Origin: Adiantum capillus-veneris
Taxonomy: Eukaryota > Streptophyta > Polypodiopsida > Polypodiales > Pteridaceae
Length of the DNA: 64,000 bases
Assembly (NCBI GenBank): GCA_014529385.2
Contig: CM043969.1
Coordinates: 70,249,176-70,313,175 of the forward strand
Direction: 5' to 3'
How positions within the stretch are numbered: position 1 is the first letter of the stretch; each line of letters begins with the position of its first letter. The notes beneath the pieces were generated by a model. That model worked only from the letters and a program-made list of their open reading frames with translations, made no database searches and had not been told where the DNA came from. The position numbers and the translations under genes were made by a program. This document shows, piece after piece, positions 1 through 9,298 of this stretch.

Positions 1-583
1 CATTGTATAAACTAAAATCATAACAAGGTGAGGAGTCACGATGGCCTACAGAAGGTAAGGGGTGGGGAAGATTTATTGGAAGTAGGGTTTAATCAGCTAT
101 GCAATTGAATTGTTTTAATATAAATTTATATAGTCTACACACACACAAAATCACAAACTAGCGGTTCCAAACCGACCTAGTGATCAGTCTGACCCCCACC
201 ACTACCTTCGATGATGGATTATGTATATGCAAAATGTACTTTCCTTTTATCCCCAATCCCCTACACACAAATGCACACACATCTACATAGAGGTGAAGGT
301 CAACAAATAATGAGGTTGAAATTTGTGTAAATGTAAAAAGAAAAAGGGAGTTTTTTTATGAGCTTCAAAATGAAAAAAGTGGAGTCACCCTAGCTGACAC
401 ATGGGGTCTCAGCATTTTTCCCAAGCTCCATAAAGAAGTAGTAGGGTAAAAGACCTAATAAGTGGATGGGTCCCTAAATAAGGCCCACCTCACCCCCAAT
501 AATAAAGTTGTGGACGCTCCAAAAGGCGTACAACCGCGGTTGTGTACTTGGTTTACTTTAGTTGAGGAGTCGTTATTCTATAG
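1..583. other. Flanking DNA left of E1, no gene seen
   Basis: I see no convincing coding region, RNA gene or repeat boundary here. A short CA-rich tract lies near 138-148. The stretch abuts the target-site copy GTCAG at 584-588, so it is the DNA into which E1 inserted and continues after 9879. Confidence 0.5.
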
Positions 584-588
584 GTCAG
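584..588. repeat. Target-site duplication of E1, left copy
   Basis: GTCAG here is repeated at 9875-9879, directly after the 3' LTR. A 5-bp perfect duplication is the usual footprint of LTR-element integration and shows that E1 inserted as one unit. Confidence 0.93.
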
Positions 589-884
589 TGTTGACCCTCA
601 CGGCTCACGGACACCCTATTGCCTACGATGGACACGTATTATGTATTTGGTAGAGTCAGGTACCGGGCTTGTCGGTCCAATAGGAAAAGGGTAAGAGTGA
701 TCGTCGATGACAGGCGCACTTTAACTTGGACATTCAAGGGATTAGTTGGTTAAGCATGGGCGCTCAAGTGTGAATGGGGTGAGCTCCTATAAAAGCCAAC
801 TAAACCTAATTTTTACTCATTCTCTCATTTGTGCAATAGAAGAGTGCTCTTGCTCCATCTCCATCTTCTTCTTCTTCACCTCCT

Positions 885-920
<36 letters not shown>

Positions 921-1165
921 TGTGTGTGCGATCGAGCATTACGAAGGCACGACGGCGGCGAAGTGGTTGAGCGCGGCACGACTGCAGCTTCTTCTTCATC
1001 GCGGCGAGGAATCCACCACGAAGGCGAGCGTAGAGCGGTGAGTGACACACCCTTTGTTCTCTTGAGCTTGCTAGTTTAGGCTTGTTGTGTGCTTGGAGCC
1101 GTTTGTGGCTCGCACACAGTGTATTGGCAAGTCCCTTGCTTCGACAGTGTGGCAAGGAGCGCACA
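589..1165 (+). repeat. E1 5' LTR
   Basis: The 577-bp repeat begins TGTTGACC and ends GCGCACA, matching 9299-9874. It contains a TATA box near 788, a GT/GA microsatellite at 886-918 that differs slightly in length between the LTRs, and a GC-richer 3' part. Apparent ORFs across the LTR are products of the simple repeats and are not proposed as genes. Confidence 0.93.
787..795 (+). promoter_or_regulatory. Probable TATA box of E1 5' LTR
   Basis: CTATAAAAG lies about 200 bp into the LTR, after a GAGCTC, and is conserved in the 3' LTR near 9497. Its position fits a U3/R core promoter. The transcription start has not been determined. Confidence 0.6.
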
Positions 1166-1169
1166 TTTT

Positions 1170-1188
1170 TGGCGCCGCTGCCGGGGAT
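1170..1188 (+). other. E1 primer-binding site, tRNA-Asp type
   Basis: TGGCGCCGCTGCCGGGGAT starts four bases after the LTR end. It matches the complement of the 3' end of plant tRNA-Asp with one mismatch (C for T at position 9). This is the primer used by Athila-type elements, which supports placing E1 near that group. Confidence 0.8.
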
Positions 1189-2054
1189 ATGCCCTACACT
1201 AAGCTCGATTAGCACTTTACGCTTCCTTGTGGTGCAATTTCTATCATAGGAAAGGCAGGGAAGGAGTGTGTGGAGATTTCTGTTTTTTGCGTTTTCTGCA
1301 TTTTCTGTCAAGTTTCAATTTCTTCTATTTTCTGTGCTTTTTCAATTTTCTGCATTTCTTGCGTTTTTTCAATTTCTGCAATTTCTGCATTTTCAATTTC
1401 GGCGTTGTCAATTTCTGCAATTTTTTGCATTTCTGCGTTTTCAATTTCTGCAATTTTCTGCATCAAAAAAAAAATTCTGAAAAAAAAAGGTAATTTAAAA
1501 AAAAAACAAACAAACAAAAAAACAAAAAAACAAAAAAAACGGAAAATAAAAACGCGAGTGAGCGAGCGGTTAATTTTCGAAAATAAAAAACGTGACTCTT
1601 AAAACGGACAGGTTGGTTTGTATAAAAGATAGATCGGGATAGTTTCCCCAAGCCCAGGCCCAGGCCCAGGCGTCAGTCCTCAGACTTATGATATATACTA
1701 GACTCACTTTTATATATATACCCTACTCCCTCAAGAGAGAATGAGAGCATGTGGGACAAGTCCTCCACTCTCCTCCTTTCTCTTCCCACTTGCACCCTTA
1801 GACTTTCTAGTTTGGGCCTAGTTCCCTACTGGAAATTGACAGTTTTAGGGATTCCGAGGGCATAGAGTGACCAAACGGAGGGCTGTAAAGCACGGCACGA
1901 CCCTCTGACCGATACGCTCGTTTCGAGCTATCACACGGCCCATTCCACGACACGCTCTAAAAAATCTAGCAAAAAAACAAACAAAAAACACGCTAAAAAC
2001 TAGTCACAAGGCCTCCTAGAGCAGCTTTTTGACACCTTAGGGTATCAAAAGCAT
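1189..2054 (+). other. E1 leader with TTCTGCATTTTC-like repeats
   Basis: The leader between primer site and gag holds a degenerate array of TTCTGCA/ATTTTC units at about 1275-1465, then an A-rich stretch (1466-1560), a CCCAGG triplet run near 1652-1670 and a TATATATA stretch near 1710. Open frames here are low-complexity (Phe/Cys/Ser) and unlikely to be genes. The array could have a role in RNA structure or packaging, but nothing shows it. Confidence 0.6.
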
Positions 2055-4547
2055 ATGCACTTACGCTCTGGGCGGGTGCTAGAACACGAGCATATTGAGG
2101 GTGCCTCTGTTCATACGGACACCCATTACCCATCCACAATAAGCTCTAGACCCTCAGCAGGGACACAAGGTAGCACCACCCAAGACCCTAAAATAGCCGC
2201 TAGTGATTCCTCCTCCGACTCAGAAATCATGGAAGCATACCCTACCCAAAACACTGAGAGAGAAGGCCATGCACCTCCCGAAGCTCCACAGCCTAGTACT
2301 AGTATGTTTAGCCGTTTCATGGAAACATTAGGTAGAGCTACTCGCTCGGAACCTGATGCAAATGAAGCACACGAAGGGGGTGGGGAAGTGGACTCTCCTT
2401 TCACATCGCACATGGACCCCACACCCCCAAAGAGTGTCCATGTGGATATCCTGCCAACTTCTTACCAAGAAGGCCCTGTTGAGCTACCTCCTTCAGAAGT
2501 TCCCTCTAGAGTACCGTTGGTGACAAGTAAAACCACGGGGAGCAACATTGCTTCTACCTCACAAGAAACCGTTAACACGTCGACTCTAGAAGGATTGTTC
2601 ATTAATGATCATTGGACATACGACCTCCACACTGAGGTGTTGACGGATCTACACTCTGGCCACGCCTACCATGTAGGATGGATAGAGATTGTACAATCCA
2701 CCTCTAGTGCCACGAGCATCGAAGATCAACAGAAAATGATCTGTAATGTTATCCATGGCATTATTCAATCAGAAAGGCAAAACCGAGGGGTAAATATACT
2801 CTCAACTGGCCCCATGAGATTTCTGGATACGAGCAAGGCTCAACAACCTACTCTATCACAAATGGAGACTCCTCTAATGAGCCCCATGGACCCATCTTAC
2901 GTCATTTCACCTGGGGTCTCTATGCAATCTGAGCCTCCGAGCGAAAACTTTAGCTTCCCTAACTTGGCTCAACCCTCTATCAAGGAAAACACAGTGCTCA
3001 CTCCAGGGATAAGCCCGACAGAGAATGTACCGATGACATCTACGGTTAGCGCAGTGCCACTACCTAGTGTCGTAGTACCTAATATGGGGCCTCGACCGTA
3101 TGTGCCTCTAGCCCCTTATGCACACATGGCCCCCACACCTCCAATTGTACCACTTGCTTATGCTCCTCGAGTGCTGCTCCCTAGCCCTTATCCGGGTGGA
3201 CCTATGCCCGGTTATGTTCCATATCCTGCATCATCCACACATATGCCAAGACCGGCACCCGTCCCTCTCCCACATATGATTCCAAGAGTACCTCCACCGG
3301 CCCTGCCTCCTCACATAGGTGACTTGGCAGCGTTTGCTCAAACCATAGGTCGATCTATCGCGAAAAATATGCATCACGCATCTGATAGAGAGCCTAGAAG
3401 TAAAGCAGTACAAATTGCCAAACTCACGCAAAAATTCAATGGGGATGAAGATGCTAGGAAACACATTGAAATGTTTGAACAAGTATGTGATTCCTTAGGG
3501 GAACGCAACGAACTACATAAGTGCAATGCCTTAAGCTTGACATTAAGTGGGAAGGCTGGAGATTGGTATAGGACCCTAAGGGTGGACGAGAAAACAATCT
3601 ACCCTACCCTTCGAAGGTTGTTTCTAAAGGAGTACATACGAGAAGGTGTGCTTTGGGGTGTAGCATCTCAGCTACAGAAGGCCGAACGTAAGGAAGGAGA
3701 GTCAGTAAGGGACTTCATTAGTCGTCTAAAGCACTTAAACTCTCGCTGCCCTGTAAATGAGCGCTTCAACAATAACCAACTGCTTGATCGATTCATTCGA
3801 GGGTTGAGGAATGAAGGAATCTATAATGGACTAGTGATTAGAGGTATCACAACCTGGGAAGATGTCACTGCCAATGCAATCCAATTAGAGGACAACTTGA
3901 TGATAGCAGGCATGAGGGTGTCTACTGACACGAGATCCACTAGCTCACAAGCCATTGAGTATGAACCCATGACTGCAAAGCCTATTGCCAATGAGCCAAA
4001 GGTATTTGAGACATTCTTGACAGACCTCACCAAGGCAATCCAAGAGTCTCTTAAGGATAATCGACCCCCTCAAAATAGTCACATGTATCCAAGAAGGGAG
4101 CAACAATGGTGTTCCATTTGCTTAGGTCCACATAGCACTAGTGAGTGCCCTACGTTTAGAGTAAAATTTAATGGAACTTGCAACGCATGTGGTAGGTATG
4201 GTCACCAAGCTAAGGATTGTTTAATGATCAAACGTATGATGGCAAATAGACCACCTGTAGCCTGGACGGATGCACCTCGAGCTCCTGTATTGATGCCTGC
4301 TCCACCTGTTGAGCAACTACCGCAACACATGGTCCCTAGATCTCAAAATGTTGTACAAGCTACACCGCTACCACCTCCTGTGCTAGGACCGCAGCCCCCA
4401 CATCCAAGAGTTGCCCCTATGAACCAAGTGGGTTGCGAGCCATCAAATGCTTATCCAGATGGCTGTGAGGAGGAAATAGACACTAGTATTGCCTACGGAC
4501 TTGATACATTGGAAGAGTGTCCTATATACTACATGGAAGATTGTTGA
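2055..4547 (+). CDS. E1 Gag polyprotein (830 aa before an in-frame TGA)
   Basis: This encodes a retrotransposon capsid/nucleocapsid protein that would form the cytoplasmic particle. The N-terminal ~430 residues are Pro/Ser/Thr-rich and low in structure. A retrotransposon Gag domain follows at about residues 460-630, with a core reading AGDWYRTLR, then FLKEYIREG and QLLDRFIRGLRNE. A zinc knuckle CNACGRYGHQAKDC (CX2CX4HX4C) lies near residue 710, preceded by a related CSICLGPHSTSEC. The ATG at 2055 is the first in frame after the leader. The TGA at 4545-4547 is followed without a frame change by a second open frame that starts with more zinc knuckles, so Gag and protease were probably once one product, or are linked by stop-codon readthrough. 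Confidence 0.88.
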   Translation: MHLRSGRVLEHEHIEGASVHTDTHYPSTISSRPSAGTQGSTTQDPKIAASDSSSDSEIMEAYPTQNTEREGHAPPEAPQPSTSMFSRFMETLGRATRSEPDANEAHEGGGEVDSPFTSHMDPTPPKSVHVDILPTSYQEGPVELPPSEVPSRVPLVTSKTTGSNIASTSQETVNTSTLEGLFINDHWTYDLHTEVLTDLHSGHAYHVGWIEIVQSTSSATSIEDQQKMICNVIHGIIQSERQNRGVNILSTGPMRFLDTSKAQQPTLSQMETPLMSPMDPSYVISPGVSMQSEPPSENFSFPNLAQPSIKENTVLTPGISPTENVPMTSTVSAVPLPSVVVPNMGPRPYVPLAPYAHMAPTPPIVPLAYAPRVLLPSPYPGGPMPGYVPYPASSTHMPRPAPVPLPHMIPRVPPPALPPHIGDLAAFAQTIGRSIAKNMHHASDREPRSKAVQIAKLTQKFNGDEDARKHIEMFEQVCDSLGERNELHKCNALSLTLSGKAGDWYRTLRVDEKTIYPTLRRLFLKEYIREGVLWGVASQLQKAERKEGESVRDFISRLKHLNSRCPVNERFNNNQLLDRFIRGLRNEGIYNGLVIRGITTWEDVTANAIQLEDNLMIAGMRVSTDTRSTSSQAIEYEPMTAKPIANEPKVFETFLTDLTKAIQESLKDNRPPQNSHMYPRREQQWCSICLGPHSTSECPTFRVKFNGTCNACGRYGHQAKDCLMIKRMMANRPPVAWTDAPRAPVLMPAPPVEQLPQHMVPRSQNVVQATPLPPPVLGPQPPHPRVAPMNQVGCEPSNAYPDGCEEEIDTSIAYGLDTLEECPIYYMEDC

Positions 4548-7232
4548 GGGCAAGTCAAGCCGCTTTATCAAGCTGCTGCTCTTGCATCCAGAGGTCAAAA
4601 TATCAACACCCAGGCTAGGAGGCCACCTCTTCAATGCTACGAGTGTGGTGGACCACATCGAGCAGCGGAGTGCCCTATTAGGCTGCAAAAGAATGCTGCA
4701 CAGATGCAAATGAATCAAGGGAGCATGTCTGCAATGCCAATACTCACATGTAATCGTTGTGGCATAGATCACTTGATTGCCCAATGCCCCTATAACCCAA
4801 ATGCGCCTAAAATCACACCCCTGAATTTGGTCGAAATTGCTAGTGTGACATCGCCAATACCACCCGTCGCACGCGCTTATGCAATTACACGGTCCATGCT
4901 TCAAGGGCCAGGCCATATCCTCGAAGAGAGAGATACCGCGTCAGTTATCCAAGCAAAGAAAAAGAAGACACGAAGGAAGAAGTCGCAGAATAAGGAAAAT
5001 TCAAAGCCAAGTTCCAAAACAAACATAGGAACAGGAGATGACCCCGTGTATATGAATGACCTCGAGGATGATTCAGATTCAGTCGAGACAATGGAGACTA
5101 GAACCAATACCACAAAGAGAAAGACCGACAAAGAAAACCGTAACATGGAACCAAATGAAAACCGAATAAGAGAAAATCATAAAGAGCCTCTGAAAACACC
5201 ACAAGTGTTTCCAAATCCAATCCAAGAACCCCAAGATAAACCGCAGGGGCAAAAAGGGAAGAATCGTAAAAAGAAGATTGGGACGTACCCAAACCCAGTA
5301 GACGAGATTAAGCAGGTGAAACATCTAAGAGGTTTAGTGGAGACTCAAAGGAAACTAGAACCAGAACCCATGCATGTCAAAATTCATGACACAGTGTTTC
5401 CCACGCAAGTTCATCCACCCCACATGAACCATAGACCGTTAGCCATATCTAGTATCATCCAAGAAGGGAGTGAGGACGGGACATCAGAAAGTGAGGATAC
5501 ACCTTTCTTGTTGGAAAGGATGTTTAACGAAGGAATACCTGATCCCATTGAGGAATATGAGATTCCATCCTCACCAGTTCCTAGTCAAGGACCTACACCC
5601 TGCAAAACGCCAATGAATGTTGCCAAACTAATGGACTTTATGTCTTCTGAGGTTCGAACCACGATCATAGCAAAGCTGTATGGAGATCCTGAGTTATTCC
5701 TTGCACTTCGAGCATTCCTTAACGGAGAGCTACGAACGGGATTACCGCAGTTTGCGCAACCAAATAGGCCTGACTCGATTATGATTGATGAGGAAAATCA
5801 TGTGCAATCACTTGACTTAGATGGACACGAGTCTGTGATCGAGGTACCCATTAACGAATTAGGGAAGTATTTTGAAGGCGACGAGTCTAATGCGACCCTA
5901 CCCATCACTACCAAGGGATTAACTATAAAGGGAATTCTTGATGGTGGTGCGGGAGTTAGCATCGTTACAAAAGATTGTTGGGAATCCATGGGAAAGCCCC
6001 GCCTCAGTGTTACTAACATTGTGGTAAAGATGGAAAATGGTACCATAGCCAAACCTATGGGGATGCTCAAGGATCTTAAGATCAAAGTTCTAGGACACAA
6101 GGTACGACATACGTTCATTGTAATGGATTTCTCTAAACACCTTATGTCATATGAAATGATTTTAGGACGACCATTCATGAGGGAAGCACAAATGGTTCAT
6201 GATTGGTCTAAAAATCATGTCTATTTGCAATTCCAAGACTCTGTCGTTAGAGTGGATTTAGTGACTGGTAAGGTACACCCCTTAGGGAGTAAAACCATTA
6301 TTGATCATCGCTCTGACACCACAGTTCACTCGGCCCCACTACAATATTGTTACACTTGTAAGAAGGATACAGACATTGGCCAAGATTCTCCTTACATGGA
6401 TGTGTTACCGGGTATGACGGAATCAGACAATGTGGATTGGGTCCACCTAGCATCAACCATAGACACTTGGGGAAATAGGGGGACGACCTGGGTAACACCT
6501 GAGGGGGATGAAATGCCTATACCCTTAAATATGCTACAAGCAATGCATATCGCTTCCGACAAGACTCATCCTAATGTAACGAAGAAAACATACAAGTGGG
6601 TCCCTAAAACCTCTGTAGTGAGCATGGTTGATGCAAAAAAACGAAAACCTAGTAAGAACCGTACCACTCACTCCAAGAAATGTAAAGAAACGCTGCGTTG
6701 GATTCCTAAACGACTATTGGAAGCCCAAGGATACTATGAAGGAAATGATCAAATCTGGGTACCCAAACGTAAAGTGTACTCTTACCTGTCACCTGGCCCA
6801 TGTAAACCCAATCCTGTGGCTCCAAAACAAATTGAAAATCGCGAAAAGGAAAAAATCATGGAATGTTACACACCTGTTCTAGAGCTAGTTTGGGTACCAA
6901 AGAAAGAACGATTTGTTCCACCTAGCTCAGGAACAGGGAAATCAAATGAAGCTTCTTGCTCTTCATGTAGTTCCTATACGCGAATAGAAGCTTCGACACA
7001 ACCTCCACCTACCACTGTACATATCCATACAAGCACGAAAGAGTTTGCACCTTCCGGGGTAAGTTCACCACCTACAACAACGTTGCAAATAAAATCATGG
7101 GAGAGTACCTTACCACCCTTGCAACTAGATGAAACGCATAGGGCGGTCGAAAACTATTGGTTAAAATCCTCACCTATTACCAACTGGAACAATTGGTTTC
7201 AAAGGGTGACAAGCTCATTTCAAACGGTATGA
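4548..7232 (+). CDS. E1 zinc-knuckle / aspartic protease region, same frame as Gag
   Basis: This 894-codon open stretch is in the same frame as gag and opens immediately after its TGA; the first internal ATG is at 4704. It begins with two further knuckles (CYECGGPHRAAEC before the ATG and CNRCGIDHLIAQC after it), which argues that translation enters from Gag. A Lys/Glu-rich linker follows. A retropepsin domain lies around 5890-6240, with the active-site motif ILDGGAGVS and a later MILGRPF motif. The C-terminal third carries spaced tryptophan motifs (YKWVPK, LRWIPK, IWVPKR, VWVPKK) of unknown role. The frame ends at 7232 without reaching any reverse transcriptase. Confidence 0.85.
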   Translation, partial: GQVKPLYQAAALASRGQNINTQARRPPLQCYECGGPHRAAECPIRLQKNAAQMQMNQGSMSAMPILTCNRCGIDHLIAQCPYNPNAPKITPLNLVEIASVTSPIPPVARAYAITRSMLQGPGHILEERDTASVIQAKKKKTRRKKSQNKENSKPSSKTNIGTGDDPVYMNDLEDDSDSVETMETRTNTTKRKTDKENRNMEPNENRIRENHKEPLKTPQVFPNPIQEPQDKPQGQKGKNRKKKIGTYPNPVDEIKQVKHLRGLVETQRKLEPEPMHVKIHDTVFPTQVHPPHMNHRPLAISSIIQEGSEDGTSESEDTPFLLERMFNEGIPDPIEEYEIPSSPVPSQGPTPCKTPMNVAKLMDFMSSEVRTTIIAKLYGDPELFLALRAFLNGELRTGLPQFAQPNRPDSIMIDEENHVQSLDLDGHESVIEVPINELGKYFEGDESNATLPITTKGLTIKGILDGGAGVSIVTKDCWESMGKPRLSVTNIVVKMENGTIAKPMGMLKDLKIKVLGHKVRHTFIVMDFSKHLMSYEMILGRPFMREAQMVHDWSKNHVYLQFQDSVVRVDLVTGKVHPLGSKTIIDHRSDTTVHSAPLQYCYTCKKDTDIGQDSPYMDVLPGMTESDNVDWVHLASTIDTWGNRGTTWVTPEGDEMPIPLNMLQAMHIASDKTHPNVTKKTYKWVPKTSVVSMVDAKKRKPSKNRTTHSKKCKETLRWIPKRLLEAQGYYEGNDQIWVPKRKVYSYLSPGPCKPNPVAPKQIENREKEKIMECYTPVLELVWVPKKERFVPPSSGTGKSNEASCSSCSSYTRIEASTQPPPTTVHIHTSTKEFAPSGVSSPPTTTLQIKSWESTLPPLQLDETHRAVENYWLKSSPITNWNNWFQRVTSSFQTV

Positions 7233-7514
7233 TCTACCCAAGGAAGGGGGGAGTGTTTGCTGACAGTCATCATTCATTTGTTTCCCTCTCAACCTTTTTC
7301 CCTGACCTCTCAATCTCCGATCTTAGGGAATGTATATATATAGCCTTATACTCACAAAAAAACAAAAATAGTAAAGAGCAAGAGCGCCTAGCAATGAGAG
7401 AGCACCCTATCAGATCTTACATATAAGTCCAAATTCACCGTGTCAATTCAAGCAACACACAAAAACAACTCTTATGTTTTAAAGGCCTAACCAAATCTAT
7501 CTGTCTTGTCAGAA
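7233..7514 (+). promoter_or_regulatory. E1 inter-ORF segment: internal purine tract and TATA-like site
   Basis: The purine run AAGGAAGGGGGGAG (about 7239-7252) is followed by TG and closely resembles the true 3' polypurine tract at 9286-9296. A TATATATA stretch near 7331-7339 lies about 180 bp upstream of the ORF2 ATG. This may be a second plus-strand primer and an internal promoter for ORF2, or the relic of an old LTR junction. Function is inferred from motifs only. Confidence 0.4.
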
Positions 7515-7937
7515 ATGGCTACTTCACCAGAGGCATGCACTTCTATTTTTGATGAAAGGTACCCCTTGTCTTTTCAACAAGTGTTCTACGTATGCTACCC
7601 TATACTTTCTTGCGAATGGGATTTGATAGAGAGCCTTGCATGTGAGAGAAATTTTGAGGAGTTAGAATGGCTGATACGTCTATGGCTAACTAGTGATCCC
7701 TACCCAGTAGCGAATGTGTCTCCAATGGCACATGCTTATTCTTTTGCACAAGATGAGTATCCACGCATCATGAGGTTCTTGATTAGCATGCTAGCACAAG
7801 AGGATGATGAAGAGGAACTAATAGAGACCGAGGAAGACTATGGCTTCACGGACAACGATTTTATTTATCTAGATGATGAGGATAGAGGCCTAGCCTTAGG
7901 GTGGCCACCTGGTTTATATAATATCCTCTTTCCTTGA
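7515..7937 (+). CDS. E1 ORF2, small acidic protein of unknown function
   Basis: The 140-residue ORF starts at the ATG in AGAAATGGC and ends TGA at 7937. I do not recognise a family. The first ~95 residues have a mixed, probably folded composition with several aromatic residues (YPLSFQQVFYVCYPIL; LEWLIRLWL). The C-terminus is strongly acidic (QEDDEEELIETEEDYG, then DDEDRG). It sits where pol or an env-like gene would be in an autonomous element. Being uninterrupted in a young element suggests it is, or recently was, under selection. It might be a captured host fragment or an accessory factor; neither can be shown here. Confidence 0.6.
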   Translation: MATSPEACTSIFDERYPLSFQQVFYVCYPILSCEWDLIESLACERNFEELEWLIRLWLTSDPYPVANVSPMAHAYSFAQDEYPRIMRFLISMLAQEDDEEELIETEEDYGFTDNDFIYLDDEDRGLALGWPPGLYNILFP

Positions 7938-9285
7938 TTCTAAAAGGGGTGACAGATAGGTAGGTTAGGGGTCTAGATTGTGTTTTGAGTTTGTTTTTTA
8001 GGAGTTTTAATTTTTCCCACTGATGTGCCTCCTAGGGGTATTGTTTGTGTTTCATAGTGTGTACAGGAGCGTGTTGCTATTGATAGGATTTGGACCTTCA
8101 TGGAATCTTTCTCTCGTTCACACTTCAGATCAAGCGCGACCATCAACACAAACAGGTGTTTCTTGTCCATTAGCATTGCCCTTATCTTTTTGCATCCATG
8201 ATTGTCTGCTTTGATTGTGATTGGTAGCATACTATTCAGCGCATTGGCTTAGTATCAAACATTTAATTCAATGCAATCTTTTGTCATAATCACTTGTCTA
8301 GGTTTAAAATCAAGCAGTCCAACTAAGCTAGTTTGACCAAGCTAGGTATTAGAAATCTTCTCTTAATACCATGGGGAATGCCTTCCTAATAAGCAATGGT
8401 TACTTAGGTTCTTAATCCGATTTAGGCAGCATTGTGTGAAATGTACTAGGGCTTTCTAGTGGGCTTAACCCTATTGACCTTTAGCTTAAGAATTATAAAG
8501 GGAGTTTACTAATGTGATGAGCCTGGGGAGGGTAACAGTGTTATATGACCCCCCAAAGTTACAAAATTAAAATGTTGAAAATGAACAAACAAAAAATCAA
8601 AGTGCCACAATGTAAAATTTTAAGCTGGAAGAGAAATCCTGGCTTGAATTGGTACTTCACTCACATGTATTGTCTATGGTACTAGAGCCCTAGAGGTTCC
8701 CAGTGTGGGCGCTTTTCCTTGAAAAGCAAAAAACCCAAGGCATACAAAATAAGCACACACATCATAATTGAATCAATGTATAAAGACTTTGGGAGGTCAA
8801 AGAAAAAGTAATCAGTCAGGCGACGATTTCATGAGAAATTCTTTTTATGGTAGCTTAACTACAAAGTTTTCTAGATATAGCCTCTAGTCAGCCCTCGAAC
8901 ATGAATACTTGGCTCTCGCGATTAAACAACTTAATTGACCACAGATAATTAAGAAGCTTACCCATGGTATTAATATTCGATCTCTAGTGCCTTTCGACCG
9001 TCAAATTAGCGACCCCAGACTTGTTTAATTTTCTACCTTTACATGTGTTTATGCATTTGATTACATTGCAATTTAATGTTCATTGCTAACAAATTGTTTG
9101 AAATTCTTTTACCAATCAATTTGTCTACCTAAAACTGCATATGCTTTTTAAGAGAATGCAATTACTGTGCCAATGTTGTTTGATTTTGCAGTGACTGAAG
9201 AAGGCTAAGGACATTCATCTCAAATGCTCTTCCACCTCGACGAACCAACTTCAACTCAATAGCTTCCGAGGACGGAATCTACATC
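7938..9285 (+). other. E1 3' untranslated region
   Basis: About 1.35 kb without a credible ORF. The part at about 8560-8770 is clearly related to 13880-14060 (shared words such as GGCGCTTTTCCTTGA and CATACAAAATAAGCAC), showing that E1b is a relative. A splice-acceptor-like GATTTTGCAG ends near 9190, about 100 bp before the polypurine tract, and E1b has a similar one (TGTCTTTTGCAG near 14477-14488). Confidence 0.65.
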
Positions 9286-9298
9286 AGGAAGGGGGGCA
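9286..9298 (+). other. E1 polypurine tract
   Basis: AGGAAGGGGGG followed by CA lies directly before the 3' LTR that starts TGTTAACC. It is the expected primer for plus-strand DNA synthesis. Confidence 0.8.

Noticed and set aside
817-1311. 164-codon minus-strand ORF across the E1 LTR
   Set aside because: It runs through the LTR and GA/CT repeats, partly repeats in the 3' LTR, and matches no protein family; it is a shadow of repeat sequence.
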